Shown: positions 26,365-34,480, counted from the first letter of the stretch. The stretch is DNA of 64,000 nt from Pontibacter virosus (GCF_003096355.1 NZ_QEKI01000002.1:186001-250000), one strand, 5' to 3'. Numbers and translations are program-made. The notes: generated by a model not told the origin, from the sequence alone.

Positions 26365-27636
26365 ATGATAAAAGCGAACGACCCTTCCCTGCATTCCTGG
26401 ATCGAAATAGCACCTGAGAGTGACTTTCCCATACAGAACCTTCCATTCGGCATTTTTGAGTCAGCCACCAAAGACCCACGCGTGGGTGTGGCCATCGGTG
26501 ATTATGTGCTCGATCTTTATGCGGTCGCGCAGCACAATCTGTTCGAACTCCTCGACGTAGACCCGACTGTCTTCCACCGCCCATACCTGAACGATTTCAT
26601 CGCATTGGGCAAACCAACCTGGCGGTCTGTAAGAAACCGTGTGTCGGAGCTATTACGCAACGACAACGACGAGATCAGTGGTAACAGCAGGCTGATGCAG
26701 GATTGCCTGATCAAGCGAAGCGACATCCGCATGCTGATGCCCGTGAAAGTAGGTAATTACACGGACTTCTACTCCAGCATCGAGCACGCTACCAATGTGG
26801 GTACGATGTTCCGCGATCCGAAAAATGCCTTATTGCCCAACTGGAAACATATTCCGATCGGCTACCATGGCCGGGCCTCTTCCATCATCGTGTCCGGCAC
26901 TGACATACGCCGTCCGAACGGCCAGACCAAAGCACCCGATGCTGATGCACCAACCTTTGGCCCCTCTCGCTTGCTTGACTTTGAGCTGGAAGTGGCTTTT
27001 ATCACCGGCCGCGAAACTGAGCTGGGTGATATGATCAGCCCGGATGAAGCTGATGACTATATCTTCGGCCTTGTGCTCTTCAATGACTGGTCAGCCCGTG
27101 ATATGCAAACCTGGGAGTATGTACCCTTGGGGCCATTCCTGGCCAAAAGCTTTGCCTCTTCTATTTCGCCCTGGGTTGTCACCCTGGACGCCCTTGAGCC
27201 TTCCCGCGTGAGAGGACCTGTGCAGGACCCGAAACCACTACCTTACCTGGAGTTCCATGGTGACCATAACTACGACATTAACCTGGAGGTGCTCCTGCAA
27301 CCAGAAGACGGACAAGAGAACAGCATCTGCCGCTCTAATTTTAAGTACATGTACTGGAACATGAACCAGCAGTTGGCCCACCAGAGCAGTAACGGCTGTA
27401 ACATACAGGTCGGCGACATGTATGCCTCCGGCACCATCAGCGGCTCTGACAAAACCTCCTACGGCTCCATGCTCGAGCTCACCTGGCGCGGCACACAGCC
27501 CATTAAATTATCCGACGGCACCGAGCGTAAGTTTATCAACGACTACGATACCGTGATCATGCGCGGTTTTGCAGAGCGGAATGGGATCAGGATTGGCTTT
27601 GGGGAAGTGAGGAGCAGGGTACTGCCGGCGTTGTAA
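26365..27636 (+). CDS. fahA: Fumarylacetoacetase
   Basis: This enzyme performs the last step of tyrosine/homogentisate breakdown, cleaving fumarylacetoacetate into fumarate and acetoacetate. The 423-residue length matches eukaryotic-type FAH. The N-terminal SH3-like domain is about 1-120 and the catalytic FAH fold about 125-420. Recognisable motifs are YTDFYSSIEHATNVG (metal-binding Asp and catalytic His region), YHGRASSI, LDFELEVAFITG, FNDWSARDMQTWEYVPLGPFL, and SGTISG near the C-terminus. No other homogentisate genes are adjacent. A C-rich repeat begins at its stop codon. Confidence 0.96.
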   Translation: MIKANDPSLHSWIEIAPESDFPIQNLPFGIFESATKDPRVGVAIGDYVLDLYAVAQHNLFELLDVDPTVFHRPYLNDFIALGKPTWRSVRNRVSELLRNDNDEISGNSRLMQDCLIKRSDIRMLMPVKVGNYTDFYSSIEHATNVGTMFRDPKNALLPNWKHIPIGYHGRASSIIVSGTDIRRPNGQTKAPDADAPTFGPSRLLDFELEVAFITGRETELGDMISPDEADDYIFGLVLFNDWSARDMQTWEYVPLGPFLAKSFASSISPWVVTLDALEPSRVRGPVQDPKPLPYLEFHGDHNYDINLEVLLQPEDGQENSICRSNFKYMYWNMNQQLAHQSSNGCNIQVGDMYASGTISGSDKTSYGSMLELTWRGTQPIKLSDGTERKFINDYDTVIMRGFAERNGIRIGFGEVRSRVLPAL

Positions 27637-27673
27637 CCTCCCCCCAGCCCCCTCCTAAAAACAGGAGTGGGAG
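27635..27673. repeat. C-rich hairpin repeat (CTCCTAAAAACAGGAG), copy 1
   Basis: AACCTCCCCCCAGCCCC is followed by the stem-loop CTCCT-AAAAAC-AGGAG and GGGAG. A second, related copy lies at 37772-37812. The repeat begins inside the stop codon of the fumarylacetoacetase gene. Confidence 0.7.
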
Positions 27674-27751
27674 TTTAGCTTTTGAAGGGTTCTTAGCTTT
27701 GACACTCACAGAAATAAAGTTAAATGCACTAAACTTATTAAGTGGGGAACA

Positions 27752-28203
27752 ATTCCCCTCCTCGGAGGGGTTAGGGGTGGGTTAATCGTTCACAAATGAG
27801 GCGGAAAATTATACCCTACAAGCCACATTTAAAAGCTTTGGCAAAGCAACTTCGTGGAAATAGTACTCTTTCAGAAGTTCTACTATGGGATGAACTTAAG
27901 GGAAGGAAGTTCCATGGCTTAGACTTTGATCGGCAAAAACCACTTGATAATTTCATTGTAGATTTCTATTGTAAGGATCTGATGCTAGCAATTGAAATTG
28001 ATGGTGATAGCCATGACTACGCTTATGAAGTAGATAAAGCTAGACAGGAAAAACTCGAGAGTTTAGGTGTGCGTTTTTTACGCTTTGAAGACATTGAGGT
28101 GAAGCAAAACATTTCTAATGTATTACGTGAAGTTGAAGCTTGGGTATTGGAGAACAGATAGCACGTGAAACCCACCCCTACCCCTCCGAGGAGGGGAATC
28201 CCA
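27752..28203 (+). mobile_element. Inverted-repeat cassette carrying a DUF559 nuclease gene (putative)
   Basis: A left arm of about 31 bp at 27752-27782 (ATTCCCCTCCTCGGAGGGG, then TTAGGGGTGGGT) is repeated in inverse orientation at 28171-28201 with a single-base gap. Each arm is itself partly palindromic. The DUF559 gene fills the interior almost completely: its ATG is 13 bp from the left arm and its stop 9 bp from the right arm. Related arms without the gene lie elsewhere in the window. The architecture is that of a minimal mobile unit; mobility is inference. Confidence 0.6.
27796..28161 (+). CDS. DUF559 domain protein (Vsr-like/PD-(D/E)XK endonuclease fold)
   Basis: This 121-residue protein belongs to DUF559, a family related to very-short-patch repair endonucleases. 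Candidate catalytic residues are the Asp in FIVDFYC and the Glu/Asp in AIEIDGDSH. The N-terminus (LRGNSTLSEVLLWDELKGRKFHGLDFDRQ) and the GVRFLRFEDIEV segment are standard. No methyltransferase is nearby, so a restriction-modification role is unlikely. It lies wholly between two inverted repeats. Its base composition is lower in GC than fahA upstream. The activity is unproven in this family as far as I know. Confidence 0.9.
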   Translation: MRRKIIPYKPHLKALAKQLRGNSTLSEVLLWDELKGRKFHGLDFDRQKPLDNFIVDFYCKDLMLAIEIDGDSHDYAYEVDKARQEKLESLGVRFLRFEDIEVKQNISNVLREVEAWVLENR

Positions 28204-28254
28204 ACAAGATGATTTTTCACTGCTTTTGAAGTTACAGAAGAGCTTTATGATCAT

Positions 28255-28293
28255 AAACAGCAAAGGCCCGGATCTACCGGGCCTTTGCTGTTT
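28255..28293. terminator. Bidirectional terminator between DUF559 and the capsule locus
   Basis: A near-perfect long stem (AAACAGCAAAGGCCCGG paired with CCGGGCCTTTGCTGTTT). It ends the 34-kb polysaccharide locus on the minus strand and could stop plus-strand transcripts from the DUF559 cassette. Confidence 0.9.
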
Positions 28294-28306
28294 ATGCAAG
28301 GGAGGT

Positions 28307-30238
28307 CTACTGCACCATCGAGTCCAGCTCTTCAAATCTGGAATTTTTGCTTTTGAACTCGGGTACGATCTTTTTCATTTGCTTGACAGTATCCACCTCG
28401 TCGCCTTCTTTGTTGAGGTTGAGTAGCTCGTTGATGCTGGCGAGTACCTTGTTGTAGGTGTATTCGCGCACTTTCGATACTTTGATCTTTTCGTGGTGAG
28501 TCGGGATAGTGAGTTCTTCCTGGTTCAGGAGCTCCTCATAGAGCTTCTCTCCCGGACGCAAACCTGAGAACACGATCTCAATGTCGTTGGATGTCAGACC
28601 GGCCAGCTTAATCATCTTGCGGGCCAGGTCTACGATCTTCACAGGCTGCCCCATGTCAAATATAAAGATCTCACCGCCTCTGCCCATTGTACCGGCTTCA
28701 AGCACCAACTGCACCGCTTCCGGTATCGTCATGAAGTAGCGGGTGATATCGGGGTGTGTTACCGTGATCGGACCGCCTTTCTCGATCTGGCTGCGGAAGC
28801 GTGGGATAACAGACCCATTCGAGCCCAGCACATTGCCAAAGCGGGTCGTAATGAAGCGAGTCTGCTGCAGGGCCGTGCCTTTCACATTGTCCTGCAGTTT
28901 GGGCTGCGCACTGATGTTGTTGAGTGACTGAATATAAATCTCAGCTATACGCTTCGAGGCCCCCATGATGTTCGTCGGGTTCACCGCCTTGTCCGTGGAG
29001 ATCATCACAAACTTCTCCACATCAAAGGTCATGGAAAGGTCAGCCAGGTTTTTGGTGCCCATCACGTTCGTCAGGATGGCCTCAGACGGATTACTTTCCA
29101 TCATCGGCACATGCTTGTAGGCGGCGGCATGGTACACCATCTGCGGATTATACTCCTTGAAGAGGGCATACATGCGATTGAAGTTCTGGATATCCGCTAT
29201 GCAAATTTTCAGATTGGCCTCCGGATAATGCTCTTCCATCTCCAGCTGCAATTCGTGCAGCGGAGATTCCGCTTGATCGCATATGATGACCATTTCTGGC
29301 TTATAAGACAGCACCTGACGTACGATCTCTGAACCGATAGAACCAGCACCTCCTGTGATCAGGATACGCTTACCGGCCAAGTCAGCGCATATCTTGTCGT
29401 TCTCGATCACGATCGGTGGGCGCTGTAGCAGGTCCTCAATACGCAGATCCTGTATTTGGTTCATACGCAACTGACCCGACATCCACTGTTCTGTTGGCGG
29501 CACAGTCACCACCTTTATACCGAGCTCCACACAGGTTTCGATCGCGTTCTTGCGGGCATCCGATTTCAGGTCCTCGCTCAGAATAACCAGTTTATCGATC
29601 TTCAGCTTCCGCTGTAATTTCTCCACATCATTGATATGATACACTCGCTTCTGCTGAATGTGCTTGTCGATCTTATTGGGGTTGTCGTCCACAAAACCCA
29701 CTATATTCAGGCGTCCTGCGTTGCTAAGTTCCAGCGCCTGCTTTACCAGGATGGCAAAACTATCCGCTCCGTAGATCAACACAGACTCCTTTTCGCCACT
29801 CGCGCCACGTTTAATATAATAGAATAAGGCCTTCGCACCCAGTCGCATCATGATCAGCACCGAAGAACTGATAAAGAAGTTAACCAGCAGCACCACGTAG
29901 ATGTTCACAGAGTCAATATGGAGCTCAGGTGAGACCCAAAAGCCGACGATAGCACCATAGAGCAGGCTGGCTATCAGGACGGCCGTGAAGATGCGGTAAA
30001 TGTCGTCGGTACTGGAATAACGGATCAGGCCCGTGTGGATACGCATCGCATAAAACACTATGACAGAGATTGCCAGGTATATGCTGCTATATACAAAGAA
30101 GTGACCGCGCAGAATGGTTTCGAAATCAAACTGGCGGATGATGAAGAAGGACAAAGCAAAAGACCAAGTGGAGATGATTTGATCGATGATCAGAATGATC
30201 CATTTTGGTAAAGCCTTGTTCTGTAAAAATGTTTTCAT
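28307..30238 (-). CDS. Membrane-bound nucleotide-sugar 4,6-dehydratase (PglF/WbpM/CapD-like)
   Basis: This is predicted to convert UDP-GlcNAc to UDP-4-keto-6-deoxy-GlcNAc, the first step to bacillosamine-type sugars. The 643-residue protein has four N-terminal helices (about 15-125), a first Rossmann-like region (about 150-270) and a C-terminal SDR dehydratase domain (about 290-600). The latter carries GGAGSIGSEIVRQ, YHAAAYKHVPMME and STDKAVNPTNIMGASKR, in which a Met/Asp/Lys-type active site replaces the usual YxxxK. It is the last gene of the locus. The adjacent PglE-, PglD-, PglC- and PglA-like genes support this role. Confidence 0.92.
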   Translation of the reverse strand: MKTFLQNKALPKWIILIIDQIISTWSFALSFFIIRQFDFETILRGHFFVYSSIYLAISVIVFYAMRIHTGLIRYSSTDDIYRIFTAVLIASLLYGAIVGFWVSPELHIDSVNIYVVLLVNFFISSSVLIMMRLGAKALFYYIKRGASGEKESVLIYGADSFAILVKQALELSNAGRLNIVGFVDDNPNKIDKHIQQKRVYHINDVEKLQRKLKIDKLVILSEDLKSDARKNAIETCVELGIKVVTVPPTEQWMSGQLRMNQIQDLRIEDLLQRPPIVIENDKICADLAGKRILITGGAGSIGSEIVRQVLSYKPEMVIICDQAESPLHELQLEMEEHYPEANLKICIADIQNFNRMYALFKEYNPQMVYHAAAYKHVPMMESNPSEAILTNVMGTKNLADLSMTFDVEKFVMISTDKAVNPTNIMGASKRIAEIYIQSLNNISAQPKLQDNVKGTALQQTRFITTRFGNVLGSNGSVIPRFRSQIEKGGPITVTHPDITRYFMTIPEAVQLVLEAGTMGRGGEIFIFDMGQPVKIVDLARKMIKLAGLTSNDIEIVFSGLRPGEKLYEELLNQEELTIPTHHEKIKVSKVREYTYNKVLASINELLNLNKEGDEVDTVKQMKKIVPEFKSKNSRFEELDSMVQ

Positions 30239-30440
30239 ACGAAATTTTCGGGGTAGAAAAGAGCTTAAATTACGGCGAAAGGCTGGTTTCGTTTTAATTT
30301 AAATTAATACCTGTTTTGTCCAGTCAAAAGTTCCTGTCTACTTCAGGATTTCTCTAACATTCCACACATTAACTAATCCCTAACGTAGCTTTACCAGCAT
30401 AATTATATCTTTCACATTATTAAAAGATAAACAAGCCGTC

Positions 30441-30448
30441 CAAAATTA
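30441..30448 (-). promoter_or_regulatory. Candidate promoter box (TAATTTTG) for the PglF-like gene
   Basis: On the minus strand the sequence matches TAnnTTTG. It lies just downstream, in the sense of transcription, of the terminator hairpin at 30518-30566, as expected for a separate transcription unit with a leader of about 195 bases. Confidence 0.45.
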
Positions 30449-30517
30449 CAGAAAAAAACTGACATTTCAGATATTAACTAGTTGTATCTCAAATGACACA
30501 GTTAGTAGCCTATACGT

Positions 30518-30566
30518 AAAAATCCACCAGTGCTTTGCGTAACATAATAAAGCGCAGGTGGATTTT
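30518..30566 (-). terminator. Terminator after the PglE-like gene
   Basis: The interrupted stem AAAATCCACC...GGTGGATTTT, with a second GTGCTTT/AAAGCGC pairing inside, lies 28 bp after the aminotransferase stop codon. The T-run is modest. Confidence 0.7.
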
Positions 30567-30593
30567 ATATTATTTGCACGGTACGCTTCTTAT

Positions 30594-31724
30594 TTAGGCG
30601 AAGCAGGCTTTGATACAGTTTACAACCCGTTCCCTTTCTTCGTCCGTCATGTTGGAGCCAGATGGCAGGCACAGTCCCTGATCAAACAGGCGCTCGCTCG
30701 TCCCATCACCATAGTAAGGCGCACTGGCAAACACCGGCTGCAGGTGCATCGGCTTCCAAAGCGGGCGCGACTCAATGTTCTCCCGCTCCATTGCCAAACG
30801 GATGTCCTCACGGCTCACCCCTTGGCTTTCGTCCACCAGCACCGTACTGAGCCAACGGTTAGAATAGTATTCTCCAGTTAGCTCCTCTGCAAACTGAATA
30901 GCAGGTATAGCAGCCAGTTCCTCCTGATAGAAGATATAGTTGGCACGCCGCTGCTGCACACGCTCCAGCAGCACGTCCATTTGTCCGCGGCCGATGGCAG
31001 CACACACGTTGCTCATGCGGTAGTTATACCCAATGTGCGAGTGTTGGTAATGTGGAGCCGCGTCACGGGCCTGCGTAGCCAGGAAACGAGCCTGCTTAAT
31101 GTAGGCTTCGTTGTTTGAAACCAGCGCGCCACCACCAGAAGTCGTGATGATCTTGTTGCCGTTGAAGGACAGGATGCTCATCGCCCCGAAGGTGCCCAGC
31201 TTGCGGCCTTTGTAGGTAGAACCTAAAGCCTCAGCAGCATCTTCTACTACCGGTATCCCGTGGCGGTCGGCTATTGCCATGATGCGATCCATCTCTGCTG
31301 GCATACCGTAGAGGTGTACCACGATGATTGCCTTGGGCTTTTTGCCTTGGCGAATGCGATCTTCTATTGCAGTTTCCAGTATGTCCGGCGACATATTCCA
31401 GGTCCGCTCCTCGCTGTCCACAAAGACCGGTGTGGCGCCCTGGTAAGCGATCGGGTTAGCCGAAGCCGAAAAGGTCATGCTTTGGCAGATCACTTCATCA
31501 CCTACCTGTACCCCCAGCATAATAAGTGCCAGGTGCAGCGCCGCCGTACCCGAGCTCAGGGCGGCCACATGTACGCCTTCCCCCAGAAAGTCGGCCAGGT
31601 CACGCTCAAAGCCATCCACATGCGGACCAAGTGGCGCGATCCAGTTGGTATCGAATGCCTCTTTGACATTTTTAAACTCGTTTGCTCCCATGTGTGGGGA
31701 AGAGAGCCAGATCTTTGTATTCAT
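30594..31724 (-). CDS. DegT/DnrJ/EryC1 family sugar aminotransferase (PglE-like)
   Basis: This PLP-dependent enzyme should aminate C4 of UDP-4-keto-6-deoxy-GlcNAc. The 376-residue protein has the family order: SSGTAALHLALIML (phosphate-binding region), VVEDAAEALGSTYKGRKLG, the PLP-binding Lys in FNGNKIITTSGGG, and YNYRMSNVCAAIGRGQ. Its ATG overlaps the stop of the PglD-like gene (ATGA), so they are translationally coupled. The neighbouring dehydratase and N-acyltransferase support the bacillosamine assignment, although a Fuc4N-type product cannot be excluded. Confidence 0.9.
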   Translation of the reverse strand: MNTKIWLSSPHMGANEFKNVKEAFDTNWIAPLGPHVDGFERDLADFLGEGVHVAALSSGTAALHLALIMLGVQVGDEVICQSMTFSASANPIAYQGATPVFVDSEERTWNMSPDILETAIEDRIRQGKKPKAIIVVHLYGMPAEMDRIMAIADRHGIPVVEDAAEALGSTYKGRKLGTFGAMSILSFNGNKIITTSGGGALVSNNEAYIKQARFLATQARDAAPHYQHSHIGYNYRMSNVCAAIGRGQMDVLLERVQQRRANYIFYQEELAAIPAIQFAEELTGEYYSNRWLSTVLVDESQGVSREDIRLAMERENIESRPLWKPMHLQPVFASAPYYGDGTSERLFDQGLCLPSGSNMTDEERERVVNCIKACFA

Positions 31725-32326
31725 ATGTTTGTCAGATGTTCTTTTATAATTCGGGCCGGATTACCTACTGCGGTGACGCCATCAGGTATATCGCGTATCA
31801 CCACGGCACCTGCGCCTATTTTGCACCACTTGCCAATTTTCAGGTTGGGGATCACAACGGCGCCGGCACCAATATGCGTACCCTCTCCTACCTGCACGTT
31901 CCCGCTCAGCACCGCCCCCGGCGAAATATGTGCATAGTCGCCTATCTTACAGTCATGGTCGATGCTGGCACCCGTATTCACAATGACATGTTTCCCGATT
32001 GTAGCATCAGCTTGCACAATGGCTCCATGCATTACGACGGTGCCTTCGGCTATGGTAACGGATGGTGAGATGATCGCCGTGGGGTGGATGGCCTTGCCAA
32101 ACGACAGCTTCAGTTGTTCAGCAACTCGGCGGCGAATAGCATTATCGCCGATACTGATAATTACAGACTTTTCCGGATCCTGCTCCACCTCAGGTCCAAG
32201 CACAGGTATACCACCCACTTCCTTTATGGCAGGATTTTTATCAAAGGCCCCAATCGCAGGTATACCCATATCCCGCAGGATATCGATGATCACTTTCGCA
32301 TGTCCGCTAGCGCCGTACAGGTACAT
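31721..32326 (-). CDS. PglD-like sugar N-acetyltransferase (left-handed beta-helix)
   Basis: This is predicted to acetylate the 4-amino group of UDP-4-amino-6-deoxy-GlcNAc. The 201-residue protein begins with the Rossmann-like substrate domain typical of PglD (YLYGASGHAKVIID, about 1-75) and continues into hexapeptide repeats (about 80-195: PTAIISPSVTIAEGTVVMHG, NTGASIDHDCKIGDYAHISPGAVLSG). The His in DHDCKIG matches the catalytic base of PglD. It overlaps the aminotransferase gene by 4 bp. A TACCTTTG box lies 24 bp upstream of its ATG. Confidence 0.92.
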   Translation of the reverse strand: MYLYGASGHAKVIIDILRDMGIPAIGAFDKNPAIKEVGGIPVLGPEVEQDPEKSVIISIGDNAIRRRVAEQLKLSFGKAIHPTAIISPSVTIAEGTVVMHGAIVQADATIGKHVIVNTGASIDHDCKIGDYAHISPGAVLSGNVQVGEGTHIGAGAVVIPNLKIGKWCKIGAGAVVIRDIPDGVTAVGNPARIIKEHLTNI

Positions 32327-32349
32327 GTTTGGTTCTGGTATGGTGTCTG

Positions 32350-32357
32350 CAAAGGTA
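32350..32357 (-). promoter_or_regulatory. Candidate internal promoter box (TACCTTTG) before the PglD-like gene
   Basis: A full TAnnTTTG match on the minus strand, 24 bp upstream of the ATG and at the edge of a repeat-filled gap. It would let the PglD/PglE-like genes be transcribed independently of the upstream locus. Confidence 0.5.
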
Positions 32358-32370
32358 AGAATTCTCAGTT

Positions 32371-32399
32371 TGTCATTTCGAATGTAATGAGAAATCTGG
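32371..32399. repeat. TGTCATTTCGA...GAGAAATCT repeat, half copy
   Basis: TGTCATTTCGAATGTAATG followed by AGAAATCTGG matches 34502-34530 with one substitution (GTAATG versus GCAATG). Only one arm is present here. Confidence 0.7.
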
Positions 32400-32439
32400 A
32401 ATAGTGCTTGTCTGAAGCTTTGTTTAGGGCCCCTATTCC

Positions 32440-32474
32440 CAGGATTTACAGGATTTAAAGATTAACAGGATTCC
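32440..32474. repeat. CAGGATTTACAGGATTTAAAG repeat
   Basis: Two or three CAGGATT units with AAAGATTAA between them, related to the stretch at 23854-23895. The whole 32327-32676 gap (350 bp) is filled by this, the flanking half repeat and the inverted-repeat element; no gene is supported. Confidence 0.5.
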
Positions 32475-32486
32475 TGAGCACAATTA

Positions 32487-32639
32487 TCATCCCCCTGCCC
32501 CCTTCAAAGGGGGACAACCGCAGGTGTAATTCTTTTTGTAAAATCTAGTGAGGTGAACCCATCAATGCTCAAACAAAGCTTATACCTATATACTGGCAGG
32601 AGAAGAAAAGTCCCCCTTTGAAGGGGGCAGGGGGATGAC
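32487..32639. mobile_element. MITE-like element with CCCCCTGCCCCCTTCAAAG arms, copy 1
   Basis: Arms at about 32487-32514 and 32610-32638 are perfect inverted repeats of about 28 bp (TCATCCCCCTGCCCCCTT, then CAAAGGGGGAC). A 95-bp interior has no coding potential. A second pair with identical arms but a different 43-bp interior lies at 63719-63821. GAGCACAATTAT outside the left arm resembles GTGCACGATTAT outside the other copy. Confidence 0.65.
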
Positions 32640-32652
32640 AGTTGTTCCCCAT

Positions 32653-32681
32653 AATTCCCCTAATCGGAGGGGTGGGTTAAT
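32653..32681. repeat. Degraded single arm of the DUF559-cassette repeat
   Basis: ATTCCCCTAATCGGAGGGG followed by TGGGTTAATC is a shortened form of the arm at 27752-27787. The TAA stop codon of the sugar transferase gene lies inside it (32677-32679). Confidence 0.65.
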
Positions 32682-33300
32682 CTTTCGCGTAATTACTCCC
32701 CCTAAACCGCTCCATCGTAGCAACTCCCTCTGCACTTATTCCCTCCGACTTAAACACTTTTCCAATGGTCATGAAAATAATCTTCACATCCAGCAAAAAA
32801 GAGATATTATCGACATACCACACATCATAACGGAATTTCTCTTCCCAACTGATAGCGTTGCGGCCGTTCACCTGTGCCCAGCCGGTGATTCCAGGGCGCA
32901 CTTCGTGGCGTCGGCGTTGTATTTCGTTGTAAAGCGGCAGATATTCCACCAGCAAAGGGCGGGGACCAATCAGGGACATCTCCCCCTTGATCACATTCAG
33001 CAGCTGCGGTATTTCATCCAGGGAAGTTTTGCGAACAAATGAACCTATAGGGGTAAGACGATCAGCATCCGGTAGCAAACTACCCTGTGCATCCCGCTTG
33101 TCGTTCATGGTTTTGTACTTGATCACCCGAAAGATGCGGCCGTCCTTGCCTGGGCGTGGCTGCAGGAAGAATGGCTTGCCATCATTGGCAATCGCCAGCA
33201 GCAGCGTGACCACCAAGAAAACGGGCAGCAGCACGATGAAAGCTATCAGGCTAAGCATAAAATCAATCAGGCGTTTAAAGAAACGGCTATATACCTTCAT
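32677..33300 (-). CDS. Initiating sugar-1-phosphate transferase (PglC-like, bacterial sugar transferase)
   Basis: This monotopic phosphoglycosyl transferase places the first sugar phosphate on undecaprenyl phosphate. The 207-residue protein consists of a re-entrant hydrophobic helix (about 11-36, LIDFMLSLIAFIVLLPVFLVV) and the catalytic domain. Its motifs are FRVIKYKTM, the catalytic Asp-Glu pair in KTSLDEIPQLLNV, SLIGPRPLL and RPGITGWAQVNGRN. The short form without extra helices is PglC-like. It overlaps the upstream glycosyltransferase gene by 14 bp. Its stop lies within a dispersed repeat. Confidence 0.93.
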   Translation of the reverse strand: MKVYSRFFKRLIDFMLSLIAFIVLLPVFLVVTLLLAIANDGKPFFLQPRPGKDGRIFRVIKYKTMNDKRDAQGSLLPDADRLTPIGSFVRKTSLDEIPQLLNVIKGEMSLIGPRPLLVEYLPLYNEIQRRRHEVRPGITGWAQVNGRNAISWEEKFRYDVWYVDNISFLLDVKIIFMTIGKVFKSEGISAEGVATMERFRGSNYAKD

Positions 33301-34456
33301 CTTGTTTTAAGTGGGATCTGTATTCCTGTAATAAAAGCTCCCAAAAATGGGTCTGCTCGTAACGCTCCACGATCATCTTGCGTGCCTGCACCCGCATATG
33401 GGCATAAGCTGCTTTATCGGTGATCAAACGTTCCATCGCCGCGTACAAAGCCTCCACCGACTTCGGCGGCACGATCAGGCCGTTATCACCCTGACGTATG
33501 ATTTCGTTGCAGCCGTTGATATCGGTCACGATAGCGGGAAGATCGAAGCATCCTGCCTGCATGGGTACATTGGGGAAGCCTTCACGGTAGGATGGAAAAG
33601 CCAGCGCCTGACTGATGGCCAGGTAAGGTCGCACATCATTTTGAAAACCAACCGACAGGATAGCAGGGTTCTGCTTTATTTCCTGCAATATTTCATCTGC
33701 GATTGGGTCCAGATCCTGTTCAAACGGCCCTACCAGCAATAGCTTTATCTGCGGATGCTGCCCCTGTAGTTTTTTAAAGGCAGTCACCAGTTCCTGTACT
33801 CCCTTATCTTTCACCAGACGTCCGATAAACACAAATACAAAGTCATCGGGCTTTATACCTAGCTGCGCTTTCAGCTCTTCCAGTTTAGCAGTAATCAATT
33901 GCTCTCTACTGAAAAAGGTTGTATTAATACCGTTGCTGCTCCCATTGCCAATCACTTTTATTTTCTCTGGTCCGCAGAATCTGCTTTCCAGAATAAAGTA
34001 TTTCAGCACAGTTGAGTTGGGATATACCTTGGTGGCACAGGCATAGGTGAGTTTCTCCACCGCCTCTAATAGCCGGCGTGTCTTGCCTTGAGTTTCCATC
34101 AGCGGAAGCCCGGCCACTGTGTGCAGGCGTACTGGCACACCAGCCAGTTTTGCGCCCAACATGCCTATGATGCCAGCCTTCGGGGTATGGGAGTGTACGA
34201 TAGCAGGCTTGTGTTTTTTGCAGAGACGGTAAAATTGCCAGAGCGCCTTCACATCCTGCACCGGCGTAATCTTACGCGTCATCCCGATCTCGATCAGGGG
34301 TGTCTCTTGCTCACGTACCACTGCCTCTGCCTCCGGCCCTGTGGCCGACACCATCACCGGCTCAAACCCCTTGGATCGCATATAAGGTAACTGACCCGTA
34401 ATCAGTTTTTGGAGTGAAAGCGGTACTGTAGTGATACGGATGAGAACTGGGGGCAT
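33287..34456 (-). CDS. Glycosyltransferase family 4 (PglA-like)
   Basis: This is a retaining GT-B glycosyltransferase, likely adding the second sugar to the lipid-linked primer. From the ATG at 34456 (MPPVLIRITTVPLSL) it has 389 residues. I prefer this start to the Met nine codons upstream because a TACCTTTG box overlaps that upstream codon. Visible are the N-terminal HSHTPKAGIIGMLGAKLAG, the VFIGRLVKDKGVQELV nucleotide-sugar loop and the C-terminal E-x7-E region FPSYREGFPNVPMQAG. The order PglA-PglC-PglD-PglE-PglF on one strand mirrors bacillosamine loci. Confidence 0.9.
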   Translation of the reverse strand: MPPVLIRITTVPLSLQKLITGQLPYMRSKGFEPVMVSATGPEAEAVVREQETPLIEIGMTRKITPVQDVKALWQFYRLCKKHKPAIVHSHTPKAGIIGMLGAKLAGVPVRLHTVAGLPLMETQGKTRRLLEAVEKLTYACATKVYPNSTVLKYFILESRFCGPEKIKVIGNGSSNGINTTFFSREQLITAKLEELKAQLGIKPDDFVFVFIGRLVKDKGVQELVTAFKKLQGQHPQIKLLLVGPFEQDLDPIADEILQEIKQNPAILSVGFQNDVRPYLAISQALAFPSYREGFPNVPMQAGCFDLPAIVTDINGCNEIIRQGDNGLIVPPKSVEALYAAMERLITDKAAYAHMRVQARKMIVERYEQTHFWELLLQEYRSHLKQDEGI

Positions 34457-34480
34457 TGGGGTAAAATTTGTTTTCGAGTG

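Larger units (their letters stand above)
30239..30593. other. Intergenic region upstream of the PglF-like gene
   Basis: This 355-bp gap contains a minus-strand TAATTTTG box (30441-30448), a full TAnnTTTG match about 200 bp before the PglF-like ATG, and the hairpin at 30518-30566. Together they suggest that the PglF-like gene has its own promoter and that the preceding transcript is at least partly terminated. No ORF is supported. Confidence 0.5.

Noticed and set aside
27796..28161. Vsr-type repair or restriction-modification nuclease
   Set aside because: DUF559 shares the fold, but no DNA methyltransferase or specificity gene is nearby and the gene sits inside inverted repeats.
31260..31937. 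A 225-codon plus-strand open frame over the PglE/PglD-like genes
   Set aside because: Antisense to two well-supported genes; low-quality protein sequence and no start signal.
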